The notes under the pieces were generated by a model. The model ran no database searches, was not told the origin of the DNA, and worked only from the letters and a program-made list of their open reading frames with translations. Below are positions 30,966 to 43,603 of a stretch of 53,424 bases of DNA, one piece after another. Origin of the DNA: Cerioporus squamosus (taxonomy: Eukaryota > Basidiomycota > Agaricomycetes > Polyporales > Polyporaceae). Where the stretch lies: contig JABYQS010000220.1 of NCBI GenBank assembly GCA_022592435.1, positions 1 through 53,424 of the forward strand, given 5' to 3'. The position numbers were made by a program, and so were the translations under genes. Within the stretch, counting starts at the first letter, position 1. The number at the start of each line of letters is the position of its first letter.

Positions 30966-33900
30966 ATGCCGCAGACAGCACAAGGATTAGAAGCGCCCTG
31001 TCTTGACAAAGAGATGAGGTGGACGGAACTGCCTATCAACGACTGGTTCAAGACATGCGTTCCTCTCTCTCGGGATGCTCCCCACGATCTAAAGCTTGAC
31101 GAGAGGATTGACGTTGACTTGAAGAACAAGGGATTCGGAATGTGTCCCGGCGTGGTGAGTGACGAGATAGACTATTTTCCTGCGTTTTGTCGCTGATATA
31201 GAACACAACAGGGCCGTCTCTTCAACGCTTGGCTAGCAAAACTGAACTGTGGTCAGTACTCCACGTTCAGGACCGTCGACCACAAGGACAAGTCGACTTC
31301 GCAACTCAAAGATGAGTGGTACAACGCGGACAGGCCGGACCTAGTCATCTACCCCACTCATGCAACGGCTATGAATGCCTACCAGCTCTCTCCTGAGAAG
31401 GGCTCCAGGACCCAGGCTGGCTCAACAGACGACAGCACGATGCTCGGCGTCTCTGAAGCTGCGGCTTCTGGTTCCACAGGCGAGGCTAGCTCCACGGACC
31501 CTAGCGACGTGCGTGCATCGGCGGATGACACTACTGTAGGGGCAGCATCTCGGGACGAAGCCTCGCCCTCTGGAGCCCAGGAAGCTGCGGCAAATCCTCA
31601 CCGTGCCGAGCGCGCGCATATGTCATGGGATTGGGCAGATCTCTTGATAGAGGTCAAGCATGATAAGAAGCGCTTCCCATGGGGGCCCAAGAACCTGACA
31701 CCCGCGAGTCTGGACGCTACGAAGGCCAGGGGACAACTCGTCGAGTATGCTCAGGAGACCATGGGGTATCAGCACCGGACAAGCGTATTCATGGTCGTAT
31801 TCTGCGAGGAGACCGCCCGCCTTGTCCGGTTCGACCGCAATGGCGCGTCGGTCTCCGAGTCGTTCGACTACGCAGCCGGGCCTTCCGTGCTCGGGAAATT
31901 CCTCTACGGTCTGTACCGTCCCGAGCTGCCGCGGAAGGTACGCGGGCATGATCCCACCGCTACGCTTGCCTCGGACGCGGACGCCCGCCTCTTCAGATCG
32001 TCTTGCACCCTCTTCCATCTTCGTGACGACTCTGCGGAGTACGTCGGTCTCCAGCAAGCAGCGAGCTCCGATTCCCCCGTCTACGACCTCACCATCACCG
32101 CACAGTGGTCACGCAGCGGCCGCTCTGTCCAGAAAGGTACCCCAGTGTTCACTAGGCGCTACCTCGTCGGACGGCCAAAGCAGCTACCCCACTCTCTGGT
32201 GGGGAGGGGCACTCGGCCATTCATTGCGTGCGAACGTCGCCAACTCCGAGCAGCGCAGGCTGCCGCCAACAGCGGTGTCCCGTACGAATGTGAGCCGGGA
32301 GCCGTTGTATTCATCAAGGACTACTGGAGAGCCGACTCGGATAGGATCATGACGGAGCTGGAGGCGTACCAACGTCTGTGGGAGAGCCCTCCGGCCGATG
32401 GCAAGCTGTTGTTCCCTACGCCTATCGGAGCGGGCGACGTGTACGATTTGCCCGACGATGTCACGGACGAGAATGGTGTCGACGACAACTTCCCGAGTCA
32501 GGTCGAAAGTTTCGTTGACGAGTTCGATAAAGAAGTCGACGAGGACGATGACGATCAAGATGACGAGGACGATGTGGACGAGGACGAGGACGACGAGGAC
32601 AAGGATAAAGACTCGGATTCCGATGCAGACGAGCAGCGGGCCTCCTCCTCGCACGACATGGATGTGGCGGGCAGGGACGACGATGACGAATCTGGGCGCA
32701 CTGGTTCGAGCCACAAACTCTTGCCCTCGCCTCAGGCGACACTCACTCAAGCGGACATGCACTTCGACGATGAGGAGCAGCCGCTTCTGCCAAGGGTTCA
32801 TACCAGACTTATCATCAAGGAGGTGTGCCGTTCCCTTGAGGACTTCAAGACTCCGATGGAGTTGCTCTATGCTATATACCGCAGCATCATTGGTGAGTTG
32901 TCGCCGTGCTCTTGAGTCTTCACAGACAGCACCGTGGACTCGACTGATCGTTTCTGAACCAGCGCACAAACACGCATGGGAGATCGCCGGCATACTGCAT
33001 AGAGATGTTAGCGTGGGCAACATCCTCATCTACGATCAGCCAGGGAACAAGAAGAGTCCCATCCTTGGTCTCTTGTCTGATTGGGATCTCGCCAAGACAA
33101 AGGAGCAGTTGCAAGGTCCCGCAACACAGCGGACACGCTCAGTGGGTGTTGTGCGGTACGTTAATCGATATGAGCTAACCATTTTTCTCAGGGAACATGG
33201 CAATTCATGTCTGCCTTGCTCCAACAATACCCAGATTGGCCGCATGGCCTCTCGGAAGACCTCGAATCGTTCATGCATGTCTTGAACTGGTGCATTTTGA
33301 AGTTCTTCCCTCATGATCTCACCAACGAATCAGAGCCGCTCCAGCTTGTGCATCACATGCGCAACATATACGACGAGGCGTATCCGATCGCTCAACCTGT
33401 GTATTCTGGCAAGACACAGAGTCGCAAGGGAAGTTACGCGAAGTACATGAACGTGAGGAATGGTACGCCGTTCATCATGGGCCTCCCTGTAGCCCAGGTC
33501 TCTTTACCGGCTGCCGCGTCCGTCGACGGGAACGAAGCTCCGCCGACAAAGGCCACGATCTCCCATCCTCTAACTGCCCTAGTGGCAGCGCTATCAGAAC
33601 TATGCAAGGATCACTACGCAACCCTCGACCTCCCCACCAACTCCCAAGACAGCGACAATGTATTCTCCATTGTGAAGGTTCCCGCTCCGACGCGGTCCAC
33701 CGCCTGGGGATGGGACCTCCGGCTCGGCTTTGACAACTCAGCGGAAACCAGCACCGCCGCGGATCTTCCAAGCCGAGAGGTTAACTTCGTACAGTCAACG
33801 CCCGCGAAGCCGTCACCTCTGCTCGACCACAAAGCTATCCTCCTTGCATTCAACGCCGCTCTCCAAAGCCCGTACTTGAGCGAGGACTATAAGCTCCTTT

Positions 33901-34085
33901 GGCCCAACTTTGCGAAGACTCAGGACCAATGCCCATATAACTTGACCGCCCTCCTCGCCAGCGGCGCCGGCACTGGCTCCCGAGTCAGTAGCAGCCAGAA
34001 CAGCTCACGACCGACCTCCGGCAGCGACTCGAGCTCTGTACTCGATGGAGATGAACCCCCTGCGAAGCGGAGGAGGACTGGCTGA
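30966..34085 (+). CDS. FunK1-family protein kinase, copy 1
   Basis: Four exons give 980 residues: 30966-31154, 31212-32892, 32963-33141 and 33192-34085. FunK1 is the fungal-specific kinase family expanded in mushroom-forming fungi. The lysine expected to bind ATP is in VVFIKDYWR (about K432). The catalytic loop is LHRDVSVGNILI (D638), and the metal-binding motif is SDWDLAK (D663), DWD replacing the usual DFG as is typical of the family. GTWQFMSALLQ and DLESFMHVLNW follow in the last exon. Between the lysine and the loop lies an insertion of about 40 residues that is almost all Asp/Glu (about 504-540). Upstream ATGs are absent in frame, but a 5' exon cannot be excluded because copies 2 and 4 seem to have one. 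All introns are in positions shared with the other copies. This is the first gene of a duplicated FunK1-MYND-FunK1 block and looks intact. Confidence 0.9.
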
Positions 34086-34502
34086 AAGCCGCGGGGTCCG
34101 CTTTCGCACCCCTTCCGTGCAAAGCGGCGCAGATGGAGTCGCAGGAAGCTCCCAAGCCTCCATCCAGGCGAGTGCTGCCCGCGGCATGGCCGTCTCGAAG
34201 AAGACCAGGAAGTAGTTGGACAATCTTACCTAGATGGTTCTGCCCTTATCGGCCCAGCCCTTTGTCCCATGATCTCTGGTGCCAGCGTCGAATACGCACC
34301 ACTTTGCTATTCTGCTCTCATTCTTACCGCCACATGTAAGACTTGCTATTCCCCTCAATCGATGCCGTTCATGCACCGAGAACGGTACTGTAAATCCCCG
34401 TGAACCGGAACACAACATTGCACGACATGCGAGACTCCGGCTGAAAACATGCATCTATAGACATACTTATACAACAGTGAGGGTGGTCTGACGCACATAT
34501 CT

Positions 34503-35810
34503 TTACCAATTCGTGTCCGTCTGCGGCTGGCGGTCCAAGCACACGCTGAGCTCCCAGTCGCCCGTCCTATTCGCCCACCGGTTCATCTTCATACCCCCGA
34601 AGCCGCCATGCGGACCCAGCATTTCCGCATAGAACTCCGCGAAAGCAGCGGAAGGAGAGCTTTCGGAATCATCATCTTCCCCGGTTCGCCAACGCCCCCT
34701 GCCCCGACGTGCAGCTTGATCGTGCACACTTTGTCGCCCCAGACGTCTGGTGGTGCCGGATCCACGTCGTTGAACTCGCGGGTCAGAGTTGAGCGGCCGA
34801 AGATGTCGCTGCTGAACTTGTTCATGTTCGACATGTACTTCAACTGCGTCGTGTCGACGCCTGGGATTAAAGGGATGGGGAGTTGCGTCTGGAAGGTGAT
34901 CGGGACCCAGCGGCAGCCCTTGAGCGACTTGCAGTGCTTCGGCCAGCACTGACACTGTGGTCGTTCAAACTGAGAGTTCGTGCATGTGCGTAAATCGTCA
35001 CGTTGTACTCGCCGGCTCCGCAGTACCAGACGGACTGGCACTGTGCACATCGACTGGCTGCCTTCCTCCTGCGCACGGAGCGTCCGAGGTTGTGCGCGAT
35101 CTTGGCGAACGCGTCCAAGTCGAGTGGGGCTACGGGTAGGAGGGCGGAAGACTTGAAGCGGGCCTCGCTCGGCTTCTTGTCGACCGGAAAGTTGGCGGGG
35201 ACACGCCGCGCGTTCAACGTGACATACTGCAACAGCAGCTTCACTTCGATCGACGGCCTCTTGACGTGGATGAACGCCTTGCCGGTGGCGGGAGCGTTCG
35301 ACTTCGACTGCTCGGAGATTCACTGCGCGCAGTCTTCCGCGGTCAGTTGAACTCGCAAGACAGCACGCACCTATATACCGATGGAGCTACTCTCATCTTC
35401 AGCCTAAATAACGCACCATGTTCGCCATCATTGAGCAACCTTCCGATCCCAGCCACCAATCCACGCAGTGCGAGAAACGGCTTGGCGAAATCCGTACACG
35501 ACTTCGCCCCTGCGTCGAGCACGCTGTCCGCGCTGCTGAAGAGCCCCGCCCACTGATGTGCCTTCACCAGCGGGCGTGCGGGAGTGTCCATTTGCCTGGC
35601 GCCGCCACCTACAGCCATAGGCCATATCTTGAGAGAGCCGAGGTCGAGCGGCGAGAAGGTCGCCTTGTTTTGAGACGCGTTGATGGCCTCGCGGCGGAGT
35701 CGTTCTCGAAGACGTCGTCGGCGAGCTTGGTGTCGGCCGGGATGTCGCCTCCCATGACTCGCAGTATCCTAACCGTTTCCGAGAGACAGAGGACGACCGA
35801 TATGAACTGG
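34503..35810 (-). pseudogene. MYND-finger protein, copy 1, broken
   Basis: Read on the minus strand, the protein runs GGDIPADTKLADDVFEN, then FLALRGLVAGIGRLL, then NARRVPANFPVDKKP, then the zinc finger (RCAQCQSVWYCGAG), then CKSLKGCRWVPITFQTQLP and a C-terminal domain ending QPQTDTNW at 34503. Comparison with copy 2 shows a one-base deletion after DDVFEN and several later frame changes. The intron inside the finger has GC instead of GT at its donor (GGCGAGTACAACG; normal GGTGAGTAC in copy 2). The second half of the finger is shortened to WPKHCKS, losing residues between the ligand His and Cys. The MYND domain is usually a protein-protein docking module. The start is unclear because the ATG used in copy 2 reads ATA here. 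Confidence 0.65.
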
Positions 35811-36033
35811 TGAGAGCTGGTGAGAGTCGCAGCCAAGCAGTCGGAGGCGGACAGCAGCGCCGCTCGCGGCTCCTCCGCGGACGGGCGCTTCGACGTCGAC
35901 CGTTCCTTCAAGTTGCCACTAGTACTGCCAGCTGCACGCATGTTCACTTACATACCCGGCTTGTGTATATCTCGCAGGTTTTGCTCACACGCAAGCTAGA
36001 AGGGCTCGTTCATTCGGAGCTCTCCCGCCACCG

Positions 36034-36042
36034 TATATAAGG
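36034..36042 (+). promoter_or_regulatory. TATA box of FunK1 copy 2
   Basis: TATATAAGG lies in a block (gtatataaggacttgtagc, then gaccgg) that is conserved at 45786 upstream of FunK1 copy 4. The match extends 5' into the gctctcc-cccacc sequence. It places transcription start near 36065 and supports an upstream first exon that includes the ATG at 36114. Confidence 0.6.
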
Positions 36043-36468
36043 ACTTGTAGCGACCGGCCGGGTACGTCTCCATAAGCACCTCGTTCGTCTACTCGTCCTA
36101 CCTCTCAACATCTATGCAGCGCTCTCGCACCCTCGCTCGCCGGCTCAGAAACTGTTTCCTGGTCTTCAGGCCGCGACTTCAGTCCACACCTTCCTTTCTC
36201 GTCGATCTTCCCCTGAACCTGCCGACGCATCGAGGTCTCAGGCATCTCCGTCTGCTGTCGTTCAAAGCGTCGTCTCAGGCTCCTCCGCCAGAGGATAGGC
36301 AAGCAGACTCTCGTTCTCGTGCTAGCGACTGGAACCATCCGCAGGACGGTGTCTTCAAGAATACACACCGGTTGAACCGAAGTTGAAACCCTCGACCACC
36401 TCTCGACACGACTCTTCGAGGTCGGTGACGAGCCTCACAAGAGGAGACGTATCACACTTGCTAAGGAG

Positions 36469-39439
36469 ATGCGCTGGGTCGAACGCCGTATCAAGGACTG
36501 GTTCCAACACTGTATGCCTGGCTCGGAGGCTCCGCCCGCTGCTATGGAATTCGAAGCGATGAACGTCCCTAAGAAGGGCCATGAAAGTGGCATGTATCCC
36601 GGAATCGTACGCCATTCATATAAACTGATCTTGCGCTCCGTCTCTGATCTATGTCCTCTTTTGCCAGCACGCGGGGTGCATAGGCTATCTTAACGCCGTC
36701 GGCTGCGCGGATTTCACCGTGCGCTGCACCGACTCTCTCAAAGACAAGGCTGCTGCCAAAGGCGACTTGGTTAACTACAACGCCGATAGTCCCGACCTCG
36801 TCATCTTTCCCACTAACTCCGACGCTTTAGAAGCATACCTCCGGAAGGACGATGCCAAGCAGCCCAAGCCCATGGACAGTAACGGCCTTGCCCCGGGCGG
36901 CACTCCACAAGTTTCCCCTCCCGTCGTCGATTCCACCCGCGTTGAGAGCGTCCCTGACAATCTCGGTGTGGCTCAGTCAAGTCCCGCGGACATCTCTCAG
37001 GAAGACCCTCTGGACGGGAGCCCGAACCCGAGTGCTTCGGAGGCTCAGAACGCCCCCGCCTTCCGCGGCCAGATGTCCTGGGCATGGACAGAGGTGCTCA
37101 TTGAAGTCAAGCGTTCCAGAGATCAGTTCCCATTTTTTCATGGTGTTGATGGCAAGAGCGCCAGATTCTTCCCTGACGGACGCGATCATGTTCTTTCCAG
37201 GGGTCAGATCGCGGACTACGCGGTCCAAGTGTTCAAACACCAGCACCGTCTCTTCGTCTTCACGATCCTCATTCTGGACGATCACGCTCGTCTCGTTCGC
37301 TTCGACCGCAACGGCGCGGTAGTCTCCAATGCTTTCGACTTTCGCGAGCATCCCTCAATCCTAGGGGAGTTCTTCTATCGCGGCTTCAATCCCGCCACCC
37401 GAAAGGAACAGCGCGGCCACGATCCCACCGCCCGAGTGGCCTCGGAGAGTGAGAGGGAGACGTTTCTGAACGCGTACAAGACCTTTGCCAACGCGCCCGT
37501 CATCGAGAAGGCTCTCCAGCACGCCGTCTCAGATCCACAGTCGTACCCGATCTACAAGATCGCTGTGACCGGGGCGTGGTCCGCGGACGACACGGCTCTC
37601 ACCACTGAGTCGCCTGGAACCCAGTCCTCTCATGTTTGTCTTGTCGGACGTCCAGAGTTCTGCAGCGCTTCTTTGGTCGGGCGTGGCACGAAGGGCTTCG
37701 TCGCGTTGGACATGGGAGTTGCTGCACTCGCTTCGGACGCAAGTTCTCCTTCACACGTCGGAGTGAAGACTCCGAGGGCGATCTTCATCAAGGAGACTTG
37801 GCGACCTGACTCCGTAGACATCATCCCTGAAGGCGAGCATTACAAGGTCATGTGGTCGAAGGCCCTCCATGAGAACGCAAGCTCAGACGAGTCCGAGGAT
37901 GTCGAAGACGCAGCTCCCAGTGCAAGGAAGGCCTACATCCCGACACCCATCTGCATGGGTGACGTCGTCTCCCCGGTCGCGCAGATTCCAGCTGAGAGAA
38001 CCAGAGATTCCGGAGTCTCATCTCCATCCGGCACTTTGCAGACGGCAGACGTCCCACGCGTTCAGCGCACTTTGACACCAGACCTAGCTGGGTCAAACGG
38101 AAACCGCGACCTCCCTAGGATCCATCATCGCCTTGTGCTCAAGGAAATTTGCAGTACTCTCGAGGATTTCAGTGATCCGTATGAGCTCATGGCAGGAGTG
38201 TACTTCGCGCTTGTTGGTGAGTACCCTATATATCGTGTGCATCTGTCTTCCGTCTCATCGTAGTTCGAATCAGCTCACCAGTTCGCATGGGAGAAGTGCG
38301 GCATTCTCCATCGAGATATTAGTGTCGGTAACATTCTCCTCTGTCACTTCGATGGAGATACTACGGGCACGCGAGTCGGGCTCCTCGCTGACTGGGACCT
38401 CGCGAAGACCAAAGAGCAGCTCGAGAAGCAGCAAGCAACCCAGAAATCGCGATCGGTGCGCTTCCAGCCTACGACTTGTACGATTCGACAATGATCTGAT
38501 GTCCGTGATTGGCAGGGTACGTGGCAGTTCATGTCTGCGCTCCTCCAGAAGTACGCCAACAAGCCGCATGAGCTTGCAGATGACCTCGAGTCGTTCTTGC
38601 ATGTGCTCAACTGGTGCGCGTGGAAGTACTTCCCGCATGAGGCGTCGGATGACAGAACGAACCTCGCTACGATGTTCTCCATGATGTTCGACACAGTCGT
38701 GCGCGACCCCCCTCAGCTGGCCCAGTTCAAGCAGACGGCCGGCGTCGAAGAAAGGGGCTATGCGGACAAGTTCCGGTTTGTCAAGAACGGTCATGCGGTC
38801 GTCGAAGGGCTTCCTGAAGGACATCCTTTCACAACCCTGCTCGCTGACCTGACCGCGGTCGTCAAGCGACACTACGACACTGTCGACTTCACTGTCCTCG
38901 ACAAGCCGGTCCTTCCGAAGCAGACTCCTACCCGTGGCACCTCGGGCCCGAAGTTGATCCCTCGTGACAGGCTTCCCGCTCCGGGAGGCAAGGTTCGACA
39001 GCACTCAGCAGCGAATGCGAAGGAGACGGCGGCGGCGCGTACCGCGAGCACTATCAGCACCCAGGGGACCGCTGCAGCCGCCACCAACATTCCGAATGCG
39101 CAGGCGAGCTCCTCGAACGTTTTGGCGACTCGCCCAGCTGCGGTTTCGCCTTTGCAAGACCACAGCGCTATCATGGAACGCTTTTACGCTCTCCTGGATG
39201 ATTCGATCTGGGAGAATGCGGATGATTTTCCACCGTTGCCAAAGACTGACGACCAGGTTCCATACTTTGTCCCACTCAACAGTGTCCTCCCTGCCTCCTC
39301 GGAAGTACGAGGCTCCGAGCGCAGCAGAAACCTCGCACTCGAGCCCGAAACCTCCTCATCCATTGGCGACGATGACGTCTTCTCTTCGCGCCCATCGTCA
39401 GCTCAGCAGATCAAGCTAAGCTGGGAGGTGCCGTACTAG
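36469..39439 (+). CDS. FunK1-family protein kinase, copy 2
   Basis: Exons 36469-36606, 36668-38216, 38274-38455 and 38516-39439 give 930 residues from the ATG at 36469. A 5' exon starting at the ATG at 36114 (residues MQRSRTLARRLRN) is likely, given the TATA box at 36034, but I could not settle the splice. The kinase lysine is in AIFIKETWR (about K421), the catalytic loop is ILHRDISVGNILL (D577), and the metal motif is ADWDLAK (D602). Then come GTWQFMSALLQKYANK and DLESFLHVLNW. A Ser/Ala/Thr-rich tail follows the kinase. The stop at 39437 comes from a six-base insertion (TAGTAC) compared with copy 4, where the frame continues YTPDNP; the loss is only about 24 residues and the kinase core is intact. 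Its closest relative in the window is copy 4 (shared AHQFAWE-CGI and HRDISVGNILLC). Confidence 0.88.
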
Positions 39440-40285
39440 TACACTCCTGATAACCCATCTGAAGAGGAGCGAGCCAGGAAACCCAGGAGAGCAGCAGGTG
39501 CAGCGCTTGCGGAACGTTCTGTCTCCTAATCTTGCTCGCTCGCTGGGCGCCACACAGTACACCGTCCGGTTCTTCGTAGAGCTCACGACTTCGTTGAAGT
39601 CTACACTTGTCCTCGTCATTGTTCACTTACTCTCTATATTATCTCTAGTCTCTCGGTACCTGCATGTTGCGTCGCTGGTAGCATTAAATGAAAGGCACCC
39701 CTGCAGAATTGGAAATTTCACGTCTTGTCTCGTCGATACCCTACATGTGCACCATCCTCACTGTGTTACCCTGTACTGGACAATCGAAATTAATCGCATC
39801 ATCTCTTCCCTGCCTTCTCAGAACGCGCCTAGAACCCCCCGTCTGTTGCCCGTCTGCATCCCATATGATGGCTTGAACCCATGCACAGGCGGCACAGCCG
39901 CCGCTTAAACCACTACACCTGCCATATGTGGTATGGTTCTAAGCGCCGCGAGGTGGGAGAAACGCGCGCTTGACACGTTGCTCCCACTTACCACCACCGT
40001 CTACACCTCCAACCAGACGTACCGGATTGGAACCAATACACTGTGAGAGGCAGAACTCATCAGTGAGCCCCGACATGCCTTACTGAAGACATCTTCTAAC
40101 CGTTCACCCTCAGCGGCCTCAGGCCCGGGAATCCGAGCCGGCGTCTCAGCATCGCGGACATCCTCTACATAGGTCAGAGCCCGAACCAGCACATTGCAGG
40201 CGGGCGCGATAGTTGTAAGGCCTATATCGTCTGTACGTTTCTGCTGCTTCAACCCCCACCTATACACATCTATCACTGCTCACTC
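39440..40285. other. Intergenic region between the two FunK1-MYND-FunK1 blocks
   Basis: The first 90 bp are the former C-terminal coding end of FunK1 copy 2, in frame beyond its stop up to a TAA at about 39529. The rest has no supported gene. This is the junction of the segmental duplication. Confidence 0.5.
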
Positions 40286-43083
40286 ATGGCTACCAGGCTC
40301 ACTCCGGACGACTCTACTTCATCGCGCCGGACCAAACCCAAACAACAGCTTGGACACACTCCGTTGTTGGCTAAACGCACCAGCGTTGAGCCACTGCAAC
40401 AGTCTATTGACGCCACTGCGGAAGAGTTGCTGAAGAAGAAACGGGAGCTCCTCGACAAAGAGATGCTTTGGACTCGGCTCCCGCTCCGCTTATGGATGGT
40501 ACAGTGCGTTCCTGGAGTGGACGCTCCGTCTACCCTCAAATTCCCTTCGTTTGTAGTTGACACGGCGACTCAGCGGAGGATGTATCCGGGCTTGGTGAGT
40601 CTGTCACAGTACGTCGCTCCGCGCTCCTTGTGCTGACAGCACTTCAGGAGGAGGGCTTCAACGGCATCCTGGAGACAATAGGCTGCGCTGAGTTGTTCAC
40701 GACTATCTCCATCGACTCGAAGGCCGATACATCAGCTCCGGAGTCACCGGGTGATGAAGACTACAACCCGTTGAAGCCCGATATGGTCATCGTTCCGAAG
40801 ACCCATGCGGCTAGAGATGCGTACGAGTTTAAGCCGAAGGGCAAGAAAGCCGCTTCCGCTGATGCTACGGATGTCTTCGGTCCTGTTACCGCCCCTGCGT
40901 CTGCCACTGGCCACGCAAACTCCCTTCCCTCGTCCGCTTCTTCTGGACAGGTCGCGGTTGCCAACCCGCAGTCACTCCCGCCCCCGCCAGCAGCAACTTC
41001 TGCATCAGGCAAGACATCTGACGCCGAGAAGGAGATGACACGCACCTTACGCATGGCTTGGGCATTCGCAGAAATTGTCATGGAGATCAAGAACTCTGAC
41101 GACTCGTCGCCCTTCTGCTGGGACGAAGACGGTGAGCTTTCCATGGCCCAAGAACGGGTCCAGAGCCGCGGCGAGCTCGCAGAGTGCGCTATGGAGGTGT
41201 TTCGTCGCCAACACCGGCTCTCTCTCTTCGCAATCGCCATCGCCGGAGCCACAGCAGTACTAGTCAGGTTCGATCGGAATGGTGCTGTAGTCTCCGAGGC
41301 ATTCAACTACTTCACAAGCTCCACGGAACTCGGCAATCTCTTCTACAGGCTCTTCCGCAAGCGTCAGAGCGACTTGTCCATCCCTCGGGAGCTTCGTGGT
41401 CACGACCCTACCGCCGAACCTGCCTGCGAGTCTTGCACGGCGCTATTTCGTGGTCTTCATCGAACTCGTCTTCCCGAGTTCGATCCAGTTGCGATCGCCG
41501 GGCTCGAGAAGGCTGCAAAGAAGGGCTGGCCCATTTACTGCTTGTCGATTAAATCGCCTTGGTCACCGGACGGGATAGCAGTCCGGCCAGACGACCCCGT
41601 GGAGACCCATCGCGTTCTCGTCGGACGCCCTCTCTTCTCCAGCTTGTCTATGATGGGCCGCGGCACGCGGGGCTTCGTAGGCTGGGACCTGGACGCCGAT
41701 CGTCCCGTCTTCGTGAAGGATAGCTGGCGGACCGAGTCGCCGAGTCGTCATTCGGAGCTGGAGATATACCATCGACTGTGGGATGGCGAAGAGTCGCAAT
41801 CGGTCAGCAAGACTCACATTCCGACTGTACTCGGAGGTGGCGATGTCAGCGTTGTATCCAAATACGGCGAGTCTGTGCAGCGCACGCGCACACAGGATCT
41901 CGTGGACGACGTGGAACCGAACCTTCCGCGTGTGCATAGTCGCATTGTCATGAAGGAGATCGGTCGTCGCCTCACGGACTTCGAACATGTATACGAGTTG
42001 GGTTCAGGTGTATATGGGGCTCTCCAAGGTATGGAAAGTCTTTCCAGCGAGTTTGTGCGTACTGATGGCTCATTCATAGCACATAAACGCGCCTGGGAGA
42101 GGAAGATTCCTTCACAGGGATATCAGCGTCAACAACATCCTGATCATGGGTTCAAGGGGCGACACCGTCGGCCTGCTCTGTGACTGGGATCTCGCCAAGA
42201 CAGAGCAACAACTCGAAGACAGCAACCCGACGCGGGCAGTACGTCCATGACCGTATATCTATCCTCCTCCTCTCCTGCTCATGTTACTTTTTCACCGGGT
42301 CAGGGAACCTGGCAGTACATGTCTGCACTACGCCAACGTTTTGTCGAGAAACGGCACGAGCTGTCAGATGATCTGGAGTCCTTCCTGCACATCCTCACCT
42401 GGAGCAGCGTGCGATACTTCATGCCGACCTGTCTGAACGACGCGACAATCTCGAGCATCCTGCTGCGTAACTTCGACGTGACCGACACGGAGGGTTACGA
42501 GAAGTATAAGGCGATGCTCCTCGGTGAGGACATCGCTATGGAGGTAACCTTGACCGGGCATCCGTTCGCGATGATGCGCGTGGAACTCATGAAGCTGGTC
42601 AAGGAGCACTACGAGAGCCTCGGAGTGACTCTGAACTCTACAACTCGACTGACGAACCAGAATATCGTGAAGAGAAAACCTCGCCTCCCCGGGCAGCCTG
42701 ATGCCGCTGCATCTCCTCCCGTGATATCGGCGACTGCACAGACCGTCGGAGCACCGCGCCCTAGCAGTGTGTCCACGACCGCAGTCACGATCGACCTGAC
42801 TGGCGATCCGGCAACTCGTGTTCGGACGAGAGCTACTATCCCCAAGACACCGAAGACATCCCCTCTGTATACGCACGCCCAGTTCCTGGCCATTATGAAT
42901 CGCTGGCTCCACTTTAAGCCCGGTTGGCCACAGCTGGTCAAGCGTTTTAAGCCGCTCCAAGGCACGCCTGCTACCAGCACGCCCGCCGGAAGCCGCGCCA
43001 GTTCTAGTCGACGTCCTTCCGAGGATCACGACCCCAACACTCGGCCGTCCAAGCGGGCGAAGGTCCTCTCGCGCTCAGACTGA
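40286..43083 (+). CDS. FunK1-family protein kinase, copy 3, frameshift before catalytic loop
   Basis: Exon 1 40286-40594 starts at a clear ATG (MATRLTPDDST). Exon 2 is 40648-42028, exon 3 42080-42238 and exon 4 42304-43083. Conserved blocks are present: FRRQHRLSLFAIAIAG, VRFDRNGAVVSEAF, VFVKDSWR (ATP lysine), FLHRDISVNNILIM (catalytic loop) and CDWDLAK. Exon 3 begins in one frame (AHKRAWERK) and the catalytic loop is in another. Comparison with copy 2 shows two bases missing between WER and the loop, near 42105. An alternative acceptor inside exon 3 (GGGAGAG) would restore the frame but delete the conserved AH-x-x-AWE helix. So this copy is a pseudogene, uses an unusual splice, or carries a sequence error. 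The C terminus after 43083 also reads on in another frame with acidic residues. Confidence 0.75.
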
Positions 43084-43603
43084 GCGGGAAGCTGTCAGAC
43101 CCCGAGGACAAAGTCGATGAGGACGCGATGGATGTCGAGAACCAGTCCGCATCGAAACCCACGCTGCCACGTTCGGCAGTTCATCCATTCCCCAACTTCG
43201 TCCATCCGCGCCATATCTTCCACTACATATGGTCGCTTTGATGGCAGGGCTCACGCCTTGCTTGACGTGTCACAGTCCCTTGTAATCGTAGCACGATCCT
43301 ATGAGTACCTTACTATTGAGTTCACCCAATGCTCACCGTGTGATCTACAGTCTCATCGTCTCCAACTCGCCTCCGACCATGGCAAGTCTAGCGCATTTCG
43401 GCTCTGCATCGACCTCTTCCTACCTCGACAAGCTTCTCAGCTTCGCCCACGTTGCCCCGCGGACATGTATATGTCAAGGAGGCACAGAAGCGGACTCTGG
43501 CAGGACGTGATCCGTCGACGTACTTCGCGAGCATCAAGTATCACGCAAAGTCGTACACTGCCTCGAAAGACCTATTGATACAATTGAATCGACGAACATC
43601 TCT
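43084..43603. other. Convergent intergenic region
   Basis: The first 60 bp read DPEDKVDEDAMDVENQ in a shifted frame and are probably the original C terminus of FunK1 copy 3. The remainder separates its 3' end from that of the MYND copy 2. No other gene is visible. Confidence 0.45.
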
